64,000 nucleotides of DNA, from the NCBI GenBank assembly GCA_965243695.1, contig CBDEWC010000043.1, positions 1 to 64,000 on the forward strand, written 5' to 3'. Positions 43,929-52,659 of the stretch are shown here, one piece after another; position 1 is the stretch's first letter; every line of letters starts with the position of its first letter. The DNA is from JAKVCB01 sp965243695. GTDB taxonomy: Bacteria; Planctomycetota; Planctomycetia; Pirellulales; Lacipirellulaceae. The translations under genes and the position numbers were made by a program. The notes below the pieces were generated by a model. It did not search any database. It was not told the DNA's origin and worked only from the letters and a program-made list of their open reading frames with translations.

Positions 43929-44654
43929 TCAGCCGCCAAGCCAATGCTGCAAGACGTAAAGCAGCAGGAATCCCGCAAAGAAAAAAGCGGGCGTGACGCT
44001 GCGGTCTTCCGCCTGATGGGCCTCGACCAGGAGTTCTTCAACCACCAGGTAGAGCAGCGCAGCGGTTGCAAAGGAGAGCGTTCCCACGAGTAGCGCTCCA
44101 CTGAGTTGGACCGAGAAAAAGCGGGCCGTCAAGACACCTGTAGCAACCAGCACCGCCAAAAGGACAGGCACCAGAAACATTTGTCTTCGCCCTGCACTTC
44201 GTGCACGGAGTGTTGAGCAGGTCGAGATCGCGAGGAAAAAAGCTTCGATCGTGAGCGCAAGCGCGATAAGCACACCCTGCTTGGCGCCGATGGTCAATGC
44301 CGTTCCCACCAACAAGCCGTCAACGAACAGGTCGACCCCGACAGCGAAGATAAGCCCTGAACTGCCACCTACCTGTCCTTCGGACGATTCGACCCGCTGG
44401 GTGATCTTCCCAATCGCCAGCATAAAGAAGACGCCCACAACAAACCCTGTAACCACCGCAACAAAATGGGGACTACTGACCAGATCGCCCATTAGTTCAA
44501 CCGCTACGGCACTCAACACCAAACCTGCCGTAAAATGCTGAACCGCGGCAAGCGTCACCGACGTTGGTTGCCAAAACCGGACAACCAAGGCACCCGCCAG
44601 GACCGACAAGGCAGGAACCAGCAGACAAATCATCAGTGAAACGAAGTACGACAT
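43929..44654 (-). CDS. ZIP-family-like metal transporter
   Basis: 241 residues from the ATG at 44654 (GTG at 44660 possible). Eight hydrophobic segments. AVGVDLFVDGLLVGTAL and LTIEAFFLAIST sit where ZIP proteins have helix 4 (HNxxDG) and helix 5 (HExPE); the acidic residues are kept but the histidines are not. VEELLVEAHQAEDRS lies near the end. This points to a ZIP-like fold with altered metal site, so transport of zinc is possible but unproven. Confidence 0.7.
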   Translation of the reverse strand: MSYFVSLMICLLVPALSVLAGALVVRFWQPTSVTLAAVQHFTAGLVLSAVAVELMGDLVSSPHFVAVVTGFVVGVFFMLAIGKITQRVESSEGQVGGSSGLIFAVGVDLFVDGLLVGTALTIGAKQGVLIALALTIEAFFLAISTCSTLRARSAGRRQMFLVPVLLAVLVATGVLTARFFSVQLSGALLVGTLSFATAALLYLVVEELLVEAHQAEDRSVTPAFFFAGFLLLYVLQHWLGG

Positions 44655-44754
44655 GGCCACTCGGATCGGATCAATTTCGGGGTTGAGATCACCTCGCTGG
44701 AGCGTTTATGTTACCCTCTCCTGGCCGCAAGACAAACTTGAAAGTTAACCAACA

Positions 44755-44931
44755 ATGAAAACTGAAAAAGCCCGTCGCGTGTGGATTTTTGTTTCGGCAT
44801 ATGGTGTCGTATTTGCTTTTCTCTCCTGGTTTCATGAGGCAATTCTGTCCGGAGATGCGATCCTCTGGAAAGGCCCTCTGGCCTTAGTGCTGGGCTTTAT
44901 TGTGTTTCGCATTTTTGTCGACAGAATTTAA
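44755..44931 (+). CDS. Short two-helix membrane protein
   Basis: 58 residues (ATG 44755 to TAA 44929-44931). Basic start (KTEKARRVW), then WIFVSAYGVVFAFLSWF and ALVLGFIVFRIFV as two hydrophobic stretches. Weak ribosome binding site. Divergent from the ZIP-like gene. Not in any family I know; supported mainly by regular hydrophobic pattern and a neat start and stop. Confidence 0.5.
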   Translation: MKTEKARRVWIFVSAYGVVFAFLSWFHEAILSGDAILWKGPLALVLGFIVFRIFVDRI

Positions 44932-45170
44932 GTCGTCCAACAAACGGCGCCTTTGAAACTGGGATCTCTCCTCCCCATCTACTGCGCTGGTGGCAAGTGG
45001 CAGCCAGAGTCGCAGGCGCGGCGCAAATGCGTTTCCATGACGCACGTCCATGAAAACTACCCCTCACAAAACTGAACCTCGCGCCATCGTAATCTGGCAT
45101 TGAGGTACAAGTGCAGTCATCGGCCTCTTTTGTGGCCCATCGGGTTGCCGACATCAACCGTGGTTGATGT

Positions 45171-45716
45171 CTACGTCGCCCCCGTTTGCTCGATCATCTT
45201 CTCCATGAGCATCAGAACCGAGCGAACCGACTCGGGATTCAGGGGTTTGTCCTTGTTGATCGCGATGTCATGTCCGATGACGGTACATCCCAAGTGGCTC
45301 AATTGGACCCGTATGGCCATCAGCATCTTCTGGCCATGACCACCACTGTGGGTTGCCAACATCACGGGTTTGCCATTAAAGAGCCGCCGGAAATCAGAAG
45401 TCTTGCGCGACACCCAGGCAAGCGTATTGGTGAACACCGGCGGAATCGACCCATTATACTCGGGAGAACAAATTGCCAGCCCACGAGCCTCGGCAAACAA
45501 AGGCTCCACCAGGTCAAGTGCTGCCGGGCGCCCCTTTTTTTTCTCCCTGGCTGGCGTGAATAGCGGCAGATCGATGGTCGTCAAATCGAGAATTTTCGCA
45601 TCGATATTCAAATCCTCCGCCACCGAGAGGAGAGTTTGAGCAAGCTGAAGGTTGTGACCGTCGCTGGCAGTACAAATAAGTAACATGGAATGCGTTTCTT
45701 CGAAGGTTTGCTCCAT
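45171..45716 (-). CDS. NADPH-dependent FMN reductase family protein
   Basis: 181 residues from the ATG at 45716, preceded by GGGGA; the Met at residue 11 (MLLICTAS) is an alternative start. Flavodoxin-like fold: LICTASDGHNLQLAQTL (phosphate loop), AICSPEYNGSIPPVFTNTLAWVSR (the family's SPEYNxSxPxxLKNxxDW signature) and PVMLATHSGGHGQKMLMAIR. It would reduce FMN or quinones with NADPH in the cytoplasm. Confidence 0.85.
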   Translation of the reverse strand: MEQTFEETHSMLLICTASDGHNLQLAQTLLSVAEDLNIDAKILDLTTIDLPLFTPAREKKKGRPAALDLVEPLFAEARGLAICSPEYNGSIPPVFTNTLAWVSRKTSDFRRLFNGKPVMLATHSGGHGQKMLMAIRVQLSHLGCTVIGHDIAINKDKPLNPESVRSVLMLMEKMIEQTGAT

Positions 45717-45855
45717 GCTATCCCCATATTGTGGCCGGGACAAGTCAATACCGTATTGGAAAACAACGCCAGCATGTTGATTATTGCCAACGCCATAACA
45801 ACACCGATTCCGAGGATTGCTGTGCCAGCCAGGGACGCTGATCCTTGCTTTCTCT

Positions 45856-46533
45856 TCAACAAGCCCGCTCTTCCAGTAACGCCATGAATACCAACCCCCA
45901 AAACAGGAGCGTTAGGATGGGGAAAAGTATGATTTTCCACAAAGCGATGATGAGCATCACCGGGGCCACCCCCATCACCGAGGGAAATACAAACGCACAA
46001 TAGGCAATTAGCGATGACATAAGCGACGTCAACAGCAAACCCCCAATACCTATCGGTGCGTATTTCGATAGGTGCTTACGTTGCGATCGCTTTTTCATCA
46101 GAATCACGAATCCCACTGCCAGTACCACGATTTGGACAAACCATGCTGGACTGATTAGCAGACTGAACGGAAAGACTACCAGGCTCCCAACAATGATTAA
46201 CCCGACCAGGAACAAAACGCCTGCAACAACAAACGTGGTCGGCACGACAGAGCGTAGTAGCACGAACATTCCCGGTCGAGACGTACCGGGATGCGTTTTA
46301 CCCACGCTCAACTGCCCAACACACCCAATAGCACACCAGGTCACCAGGATGATGAATGCCCAAGTGAATATCTCCAGGTAACCGACATTCCACAAATGGC
46401 GAATGTAGACCAGGGGAAAAAGTGCAATCGCTAAAAGTATCAGGTTAAAATTCCACCACTGCCGGTGATGGCGACGCGATTTTTCGGGCAACTGCGACTC
46501 GTCGTCTTTCTGGACTGTTACTTTGTCGACCAT
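45856..46533 (-). CDS. Polytopic membrane protein, unknown
   Basis: 225 residues from the ATG at 46533; the frame reaches 46599 without support. Six hydrophobic segments (NLILLAIALFPLVYI, FTWAFIILVTWCAIGCVG, VVPTTFVVAGVLFLVGLIIVG, WFVQIVVLAVGFVIL, LLLTSLMSSLIAYCAFVF, IIALWKIILFPILTLLFWGLVFM). N-terminal 40 residues polar and basic. No family recognised; no neighbours with an obvious link. Confidence 0.6.
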   Translation of the reverse strand: MVDKVTVQKDDESQLPEKSRRHHRQWWNFNLILLAIALFPLVYIRHLWNVGYLEIFTWAFIILVTWCAIGCVGQLSVGKTHPGTSRPGMFVLLRSVVPTTFVVAGVLFLVGLIIVGSLVVFPFSLLISPAWFVQIVVLAVGFVILMKKRSQRKHLSKYAPIGIGGLLLTSLMSSLIAYCAFVFPSVMGVAPVMLIIALWKIILFPILTLLFWGLVFMALLEERAC

Positions 46534-47476
46534 GGGATTTGTCTCGCAACGGACTTTGTGTCGGTCGCCGCCCCAATCAAAACAAACGGCGTTGAACACC
46601 TGCTAGATTTTATGATTCCGCTTCCCGCTAGTCAAAGACAAAGAGTGACTCAGCACCTCTATGCCGTGTCGACCAGTCACCTCGAACTACCCCAACTCCG
46701 CAAACCACGACTGCTTATTATCTGATCCGGTAGCGATCATTGGGAATGTCACCACGAACGTCGAGCTAAGTACGCAGTCGTTCAAGAAGATCAAAAAGTG
46801 TCATCGGGTTAACTCGCTTCACTGTGGCAGATACCGGAATTCACAGGCTCGGGAAAGGCCCAGCACGCCCTACTCGAGCACGATGTGATTCGTTGGTTCC
46901 ACGGTCCATCGTCTCACTCCTTCGTCTCACTGTACAAGACCGGAGAAAACCAACTCGCCCCGAAAGCTACGACAAAGAGAAACAGGCCCGGCTTGGGAAA
47001 CTTGACTCGTGCGAATCTCCGCAGAACGGCAACCGGTTATGGCTCTGGATGATCCCAAGGTGATTGTCTTGGCCAATGATGGCACCATCTATAAAATGGT
47101 TCGCAGCGTGAGGAGGCAGAACAAGTTTTGGATCAAAAGTCAGGCCTACTTCGCTTGTCGACATGCTAAAAGGCGGTCGATACGTTGACCGCTTCGTCGG
47201 CGAGGATGTGGCCCATGCTTCCAGCACCAGGTGCTTCACAGGATCAGGCGTTTTCAGGATCAGGCGAAATCTGCCGGGACTCGAATTTCTACCAAACTTT
47301 TGTCAATATTTATTTTTTAACAAACCTTAAAATAACACCCGCAAAGATCGGTCGCAATTCTCGGGGGGGGGTTGCTTGACTTGCAATTCTCCCTTCCCAT
47401 ATCATGCCGCCTGGATCACTTTTAAATTGCGATCTCATTGTACTGACACTGACTGCTCTTCAGGAGTTTACTGAAC
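46534..47476. other. Intergenic region of about 940 bases
   Basis: No protein family seen. A 49-residue open frame (47039-47188) is weak. A run of nine Gs occurs near 47363-47371. A plausible promoter precedes the phosphate transporter (see 47376-47405). Confidence 0.45.
47376..47405 (+). promoter_or_regulatory. Possible sigma-70-type promoter for the Na/Pi transporter
   Basis: TTGACT at 47376-47381 and TATCAT at 47400-47405 with an 18-base spacer, about 70 bases upstream of the GTG start at 47477. Match to the consensus is fair; no experimental support. Confidence 0.3.
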
Positions 47477-49156
47477 GTGGAAGCGGCAATCCTTCTCAAC
47501 CTGATCTTTAAACTTGTTGGCGGCCTGGGGATTTTTCTGCTCGGCATGAAGTCGATGTCCGACGGCATGCAAGCGGTTGCCGGTTCACGGCTGCGCGGGC
47601 TGATTAGCCTTGCAACCAACAACCGGTTTCTGGCAACCGGCGTTGGAGTGATTGTCACCTGCGTAGTGCAGTCGAGTTCGATTACGACCGTCATGGTCGT
47701 CGGCTTCGTCAATAGTGGAGTCATGCAGCTGGCCCAAGCTCTCGGTGTGATTATGGGGGCCAATATCGGCACCACTATTACCGGCTGGATTCTTGTGCTG
47801 AAAATCGGCAAGTATGGCCTTCCACTCCTGGGAGTCGCAGCCATTATTTATCTTTTTTCCAAAGGCGATCGTTGGCGGTTCTGGTCCATGGCCATCATGG
47901 GAATCGGCATGATCTTCTTTGGCCTCGAACTCATGAAAGATGCCTGCAGCCTGATCAAAGAGCATCCAAGCTTCGAAAGCTGGTTTCAGACTTTCCAGGC
48001 CAGTACTTACCCGGGAGTGCTAGGTTGTGCACTCATCGGTTGCCTGCTCACCACCATGGTCCAGTCCTCTTCGGCAACCCTTGGGATCACCATCTCCTTG
48101 GCTTCGCAGGGCGTCATCAGCTATCCCACTGCAGCCGCCCTGGTCCTCGGTGAAAATATTGGTACGACAATCACCGCCTACCTCGCTTCACTTGGAGCGA
48201 CCACCAACGCACGCCGTGCCGCTTATTTCCACATCATCTTCAACCTGGTCGGTGTCTTCTGGATCACGGCGATTTTCCAGCCGTACATCGAGCTTGTGCA
48301 GTGGGTCGTTGGCGCGGATGTCACCAAAGCCATCATGGTGGATGGCAAGCCAACCTACAACACCACTGCTACGATCGCAGCGACGCACTCCATATTCAAC
48401 ATCACCAATGTGCTACTCTTTTTTCCCTTCTTGTCGCTATTCGTAAAACTGCTGGAGAAATTCGTACCAGCAAAGGCCTACAAAGAGAAACCGCACCTGA
48501 CCGATCTTGATGTCCGGATCCTGGAAACCCCCTTGTTGGCGATTGAGCAATCACAAAAAGAACTTGAAAAGATGGGGGACGGCTGCGCCAAGATGATGGA
48601 CTGGCTCAAAACCCTTTATGCTCAAGACGATCGCGATCGCTCTTTGGCTGAGAGGCTGAATCACCGCGAGCGCGTGCTTGACTCAGTCCAGGATGAGATT
48701 GCCGTCTTTATTACATCTCTTTTATCAGGAAACGTTCCTCACGCAGCTGCCGAAGAGGCACGTGGCCAGCTTCGAATAGCGGACGAGTATGAATCGGTCA
48801 GTGACTACCTGGCCAACCTCGAAAAATTCGACCGTAAACTACGTGAGGCCGAACTTCGATTTACCCCGGAGCAAAGAGATGGCCTGCTTGAGCTACACGA
48901 GCTCCTGGAGCAGCATCTTGAGGTGGTCAATGATTCACTTAAGCAACGTAATGCCGAGGTGATTTCCAAGTTGGAGACGGCCGGGATGCGGGTACGCGAC
49001 CTACTCAAGTCACTCAGACGCAAACACCTCGACGATCTTTCCAGCGGAGAAATTCAACCGCAAGTGAGTGTGGCCTACCTGGCTGCACTCAATGCGTACG
49101 CACGCGTGCGAGATCATGTGAGAAATATTGCGGAAGTAATATCGGGCGACAAGTGA
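47477..49156 (+). CDS. Na+/phosphate cotransporter, NptA/PhoU-like
   Basis: 559 residues from GTG 47477, with AGGAG upstream. The membrane part has the two inverted Na/Pi repeats: GMKSMSDGMQ, VVQSSSITTVMVVGFVN and the second copy TTMVQSSSATLGITISLAS, each with the QSSS substrate loop, plus GANIGTTITG and GENIGTTITAYLASLG. After about residue 340 comes a PhoU-like helical domain of about 200 residues. It takes up phosphate with sodium across the inner membrane. Regulation by the PhoU part is likely. Confidence 0.9.
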   Translation: MEAAILLNLIFKLVGGLGIFLLGMKSMSDGMQAVAGSRLRGLISLATNNRFLATGVGVIVTCVVQSSSITTVMVVGFVNSGVMQLAQALGVIMGANIGTTITGWILVLKIGKYGLPLLGVAAIIYLFSKGDRWRFWSMAIMGIGMIFFGLELMKDACSLIKEHPSFESWFQTFQASTYPGVLGCALIGCLLTTMVQSSSATLGITISLASQGVISYPTAAALVLGENIGTTITAYLASLGATTNARRAAYFHIIFNLVGVFWITAIFQPYIELVQWVVGADVTKAIMVDGKPTYNTTATIAATHSIFNITNVLLFFPFLSLFVKLLEKFVPAKAYKEKPHLTDLDVRILETPLLAIEQSQKELEKMGDGCAKMMDWLKTLYAQDDRDRSLAERLNHRERVLDSVQDEIAVFITSLLSGNVPHAAAEEARGQLRIADEYESVSDYLANLEKFDRKLREAELRFTPEQRDGLLELHELLEQHLEVVNDSLKQRNAEVISKLETAGMRVRDLLKSLRRKHLDDLSSGEIQPQVSVAYLAALNAYARVRDHVRNIAEVISGDK

Positions 49157-49300
49157 GCCTTCGGTAGCTGATAGAGCATTCACCCCGATCCCATCAACCG
49201 CCCGGCAATCGACTTGGATGGATCCACCAGCGGAGAGATGGATGCTGGTTCCGGGTAGCCATCCGGCCCCATGTCATACCATGTTGGCCAGCTATGGCCT

Positions 49301-50779
49301 TCAACGTCCCGGTTTCCAGGACATATCCCCATCGATCGGGTAAATCGGTCGGGGAATCTTTTGGTAATCCCCGCCGCGCAACGTCTGCCTGTTGAATCCC
49401 GGGGTATCGAGCATGACCAACCTGGCAGCAATGCCCTGGTACTCGAGCACCGGGTTCATCCCTTCCTTGACGACGATGAAATCCTTCTTGGATGGGTCGA
49501 TGCCCAGATTGACAAGAAAACGAGGTCCGCCAAGCATACCAGGGTTCTCGATCAGAAGAATCTCAACACCATCGACGTCGACAACCGCAATCTTTCCCAG
49601 ATCGGATTCATACCCTGTAAGAATGCCGCTGTTCCCCACAGCGCTGTCACAAACGATCTTGACCACCCCTTCGACCAACAACGGAGGATTGTCCTGGGTA
49701 CATATCTTTCCACCGATGGACAATTTGACCGTCTGCCCCACACCGGCTGCCTGGGCATCGGCTACCGCTTGAGGGTCGACAACACCTGTGACCAGTGAAT
49801 TTTTTGCCCGCTGGTCGATAAGAGCACCGGCGGTAGCGACGATGTCACCGGAAGCACCTCCCATGGTGCAGTCGCACAGTTCATCCAGCACTACCGGAAA
49901 CTTGCCGTCTTTAAGACCATCCCGGATGGCTTCAGCAGGGGTCGACAACGGAAATTGGAAATCCTTTCTCCTGTCCCACATACTGCAGGCCAATTGATCT
50001 GCGTACTTGTCTGCCAAGGCCTGATCCTCGCGTGTGATTGCCAACACACTTGCGCCGATCACACCCACATCGGCCCAAGCATAGCCGACGAAATACGAAC
50101 ACGAAAAAACTGCCGGATCCTGCTCGATACGCTTGATCTCCTGATGCATCTCGTCGACCGGCTGAGTCCGGTTCTCCGTTGCCGTGATTTGCGGAAGCTT
50201 GACAAATGATTTGGTCAACGTCGGTCCGTCCTTGATAAGCTCGACCATGTGACAAGCCGCCCGGCGCCCGATATCAAACTGGTCGATGTGAGGGTGCGTT
50301 CTATAACCGACCGAGAAATCGACGTGGGAAATCATGGCTTGACTGATGTTCCCATGGTGATCCAGGGTCGTCCCCAGGTAGGGAATCTGTGGGAAATCCC
50401 GTCGCAGGGTGCCAAGCAAGTCCGCTTCAGGATCCTCGAGGCCTTCGACCGTCATCGACCCGTGAAGTGACAAAAGCACGCCGTCGAGACTGTCGCTCAC
50501 CTCGCCGATTCGCCGAAGCATATCTCCTTTGATCTGTTGGTACGTTTCGGCAGTCACAACACCTGAAGGCATGGCCCATGCGCTGACGGCAGGACAAATT
50601 GTCACATTTTCCTCTTCGAGGACCTTGAGAACTCCGCCAAGTTCACTGTTTTCGCCCCGGTGCTGCGCGACGACCTCTGGACCGGTGAGATACTTGGTGG
50701 CTTTGAAACTATCGAGGGTCGTGGAAATCGAGGAGAACGTGTTGGATTCATGCATCATCGCACCAATGGCAATTCTCAT
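49301..50779 (-). CDS. M81-family metallopeptidase, MlrC-like
   Basis: 492 residues from the ATG at 50779, which follows GGAGGGAATGGG; the longer frame to 50905 is unsupported. N-terminal part has RIAIGAMMHESNTFSS, VLLSLHGSMTVEGLEDPEADLL, TTLDHHGNIS and GYRTHPHIDQFDIG (candidate zinc ligands Asp, His, His), all matching the DUF1485/MlrC domain. The C-terminal MlrC domain has ICTQDNPPLLVEGVVK. Family knowledge: MlrC was first described in microcystin degradation but most members act on small peptides or N-acyl amides. It is divergent from the molybdenum hydroxylase operon at 51164. Confidence 0.85.
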   Translation of the reverse strand: MRIAIGAMMHESNTFSSISTTLDSFKATKYLTGPEVVAQHRGENSELGGVLKVLEEENVTICPAVSAWAMPSGVVTAETYQQIKGDMLRRIGEVSDSLDGVLLSLHGSMTVEGLEDPEADLLGTLRRDFPQIPYLGTTLDHHGNISQAMISHVDFSVGYRTHPHIDQFDIGRRAACHMVELIKDGPTLTKSFVKLPQITATENRTQPVDEMHQEIKRIEQDPAVFSCSYFVGYAWADVGVIGASVLAITREDQALADKYADQLACSMWDRRKDFQFPLSTPAEAIRDGLKDGKFPVVLDELCDCTMGGASGDIVATAGALIDQRAKNSLVTGVVDPQAVADAQAAGVGQTVKLSIGGKICTQDNPPLLVEGVVKIVCDSAVGNSGILTGYESDLGKIAVVDVDGVEILLIENPGMLGGPRFLVNLGIDPSKKDFIVVKEGMNPVLEYQGIAARLVMLDTPGFNRQTLRGGDYQKIPRPIYPIDGDMSWKPGR

Positions 50780-51163
50780 CCCATTCCCTCCGTTCTGAAA
50801 GCGGCTACCTAGCTGGCCAATCACTCGCATCGTCGGTCGCTCCCGTACAGCCAGCCACCAACCGGTCGAAAGGGTACTACCCCATCGGTCCCGAAAAGGT
50901 GGCATAAAACTCGACCCGTTTCAAGTGGTGCCAATTACGCAAAACCTCCGGCAAAGGCCCGCGTGGCCTGGCCCCCTTCGACGGCCGTTGGCAAAAACCT
51001 CCCTTCCGACATTTTCCCACCAGCTACAAGAAGGAGGTCGACCCTTGGATGAATTCACCGTACCATAGTGACCACTGGGAATGATTCTGGCTGGCAGGTC
51101 CACCATTGGGCCCACTGTTTTTTCACGATCACCACTATCACCACGGGCGTCGGAGAGTTTGCG
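50780..51163. other. Divergent intergenic region
   Basis: Between the MlrC gene (minus) and the molybdenum hydroxylase operon (plus). No gene and no recognised riboswitch (including the molybdenum-cofactor type) are seen. Confidence 0.4.
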
Positions 51164-52039
51164 TTGCAAAATTTTCAATACGCGGCACCAACAACCGTCG
51201 ATGACGCTGTGCAGGCGCTATCCGAACATGGTGAACAAGCCAAAATGCTGGCCGGCGGCACCGATATTATCGTGCAGTTGCGCGAAGGAATGTGCGAGGC
51301 TGACGCCGTAATCGACATCAAGCGGATCCAGGAGTTGATGCAGCTCGAGTACTCGTCCCGAGTTGGTCTGCAGCTCGGCGCTGGCGTACCTTGCTGGCAG
51401 ATTTATCAACATGCCGAGTTGTCGGTGGCTTATCCAGCCTTGGTCGACGCAACGCGAATCATTGGCGGCTGGCAGATTCAAAGCCGGGCGAGTGTCGGAG
51501 GGAACCTTTGCAACGCATCTCCGGCAGCCGACACCATTCCGACCTTGATTGCCCACAACGCCGTTTGCCACATTGCCGGCCCACAAGGCCGACGATCCTT
51601 GCCCGTGGAACAGTTTTGCGCAGCGCCTGGCCGTAATATCCTGCAACCAGGCGAGATACTCGTTGCCCTCACCTTTCCGCCGCCATTACCGAAGGCCAGT
51701 TCGGCCTACGAACGGTTCATCCCTCGCAATGAAATGGACATTGCAGCTGCCGGAGCCGCCTCGTGGGTGCAACTTGACGACGCTGGTGAGAGCATCGTCA
51801 AGGCCCGAATCGCGCTGGGTGCCGTGGCCCCAACGCCCATCTTTGCTCACGAAGCGTCAAGTTGGCTTGTCGGCCAACCCGTGAATGACGAAACGTTTGT
51901 CGAGGCAGGTGAAATCGCCAAAAAGGTAGCATCGCCCATTGACGACATGCGCGGCACGAAAGAATATCGGGTTCACCTCGTGGGAGTACTCACAAAACGG
52001 ACGTTGGCGAAAGCGACCCACAGGGCCCAAGCGGAGTAA
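51164..52039 (+). CDS. Xanthine dehydrogenase family FAD-binding subunit (CoxM/XdhB-type)
   Basis: 291 residues from TTG 51164, placed there because GGAG lies 8 bases upstream and the product then starts with the family-typical LQNFQYAAPTTVDDA; an in-frame ATG at 51068 would add 32 unlike residues. FAD motifs are AGGTDIIVQLREG and SVGGNLCNASPAADT. The C-terminal CO-dehydrogenase flavoprotein domain has RIALGAVAPTP and RVHLVGVLTKRT. It should accept electrons from the FeS subunit. First gene of an operon with the FeS, Mo and MoaD-like genes. Confidence 0.9.
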   Translation: MQNFQYAAPTTVDDAVQALSEHGEQAKMLAGGTDIIVQLREGMCEADAVIDIKRIQELMQLEYSSRVGLQLGAGVPCWQIYQHAELSVAYPALVDATRIIGGWQIQSRASVGGNLCNASPAADTIPTLIAHNAVCHIAGPQGRRSLPVEQFCAAPGRNILQPGEILVALTFPPPLPKASSAYERFIPRNEMDIAAAGAASWVQLDDAGESIVKARIALGAVAPTPIFAHEASSWLVGQPVNDETFVEAGEIAKKVASPIDDMRGTKEYRVHLVGVLTKRTLAKATHRAQAE

Positions 52040-52056
52040 GAGAGTCCTTGCCGTCA

Positions 52057-52140
52057 CCCCAGCACACAAACACCCCAGCACACAAACCCCAGCACACAAA
52101 CACCCCAGCACACAAACACTCCAGCACACGAACCCCAGCA
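52057..52140. repeat. Five or more 14-16-bp tandem repeats before the FeS gene
   Basis: Unit CCCCAGCACACAAACA, repeated with lengths 16, 14, 16, 16 and 14 bases and a partial last copy. It fills most of the 134 bases between the FAD-subunit stop and the FeS start. Confidence 0.9.
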
Positions 52141-52173
52141 CCCCCCCTTCAGCGCGGCAACGAGGAACGCTTT

Positions 52174-52659
52174 GTGACCAAAAAGATCCACGTTTCAACC
52201 ACGGTAAACGGCGAGGCTGTCGAATTCCTCTGCGACGCGCGTCAGAGCCTCCTGGAAGTGCTCCGCGATGGGTTATCGTTGACAGGCTGCAAGGAAGGTT
52301 GCAACAACGGTAATTGTGGTGCCTGTACGGTAATGATGAACCACCTTCCGGTGAACAGTTGTTGTGTACTGGCAGTCGAAGCCGAAGGTGCTGAAATCGA
52401 GACGGTCGAAGGTATAGCGGCGCAAGGTCAATTGCACCCGGTTCAGCACTGTTTCCTCGAAGGCGCCGCGCTACAGTGCGGGATCTGCACCCCCGGTTTT
52501 ATCGTCACGGCCAAGGCATTGCTGGAACGAAATCCCCATCCGACCGAACAGGAAATCCGGTTCGCTCTGGCTGGCAACCTTTGCCGCTGTACCGGCTATG
52601 ACAAAATCATCCGGTCGGTGCAAGCCGCCGCCGAAACTCTCAAGGAGGCAAAGTCGTGA
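52174..52659 (+). CDS. Xanthine dehydrogenase family 2Fe-2S subunit (CoxS/XdhC-type)
   Basis: 161 residues from GTG 52174 (VTKKIHVSTTVNG), with AGGAA upstream; an ATG at 52048 would add a repeat-encoded tail. All eight cluster cysteines are present: C43, C48, C51 and C63 for the plant-type cluster (TGCKEGCNNGNCGACTV) and C102, C105, C137, C139 for the second (QCGICTPG, LCRCTGYD). It relays electrons from the molybdenum centre to FAD. The stop overlaps the next start as GTGA with AAGGAGG in front. Confidence 0.95.
   Translation: MTKKIHVSTTVNGEAVEFLCDARQSLLEVLRDGLSLTGCKEGCNNGNCGACTVMMNHLPVNSCCVLAVEAEGAEIETVEGIAAQGQLHPVQHCFLEGAALQCGICTPGFIVTAKALLERNPHPTEQEIRFALAGNLCRCTGYDKIIRSVQAAAETLKEAKS

Noticed and set aside
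47039..47188. 49-residue open frame
   Set aside because: Reasonable start and stop but no family or ribosome site; left in the intergenic description.
47363..47371. Run of nine Gs as a regulatory or phase-variable tract
   Set aside because: It lies in non-coding DNA upstream of the likely promoter; no gene depends on its length by eye.
52057..52140. CRISPR-like array
   Set aside because: The repeats are contiguous, without unique spacers, so this is a simple tandem array.
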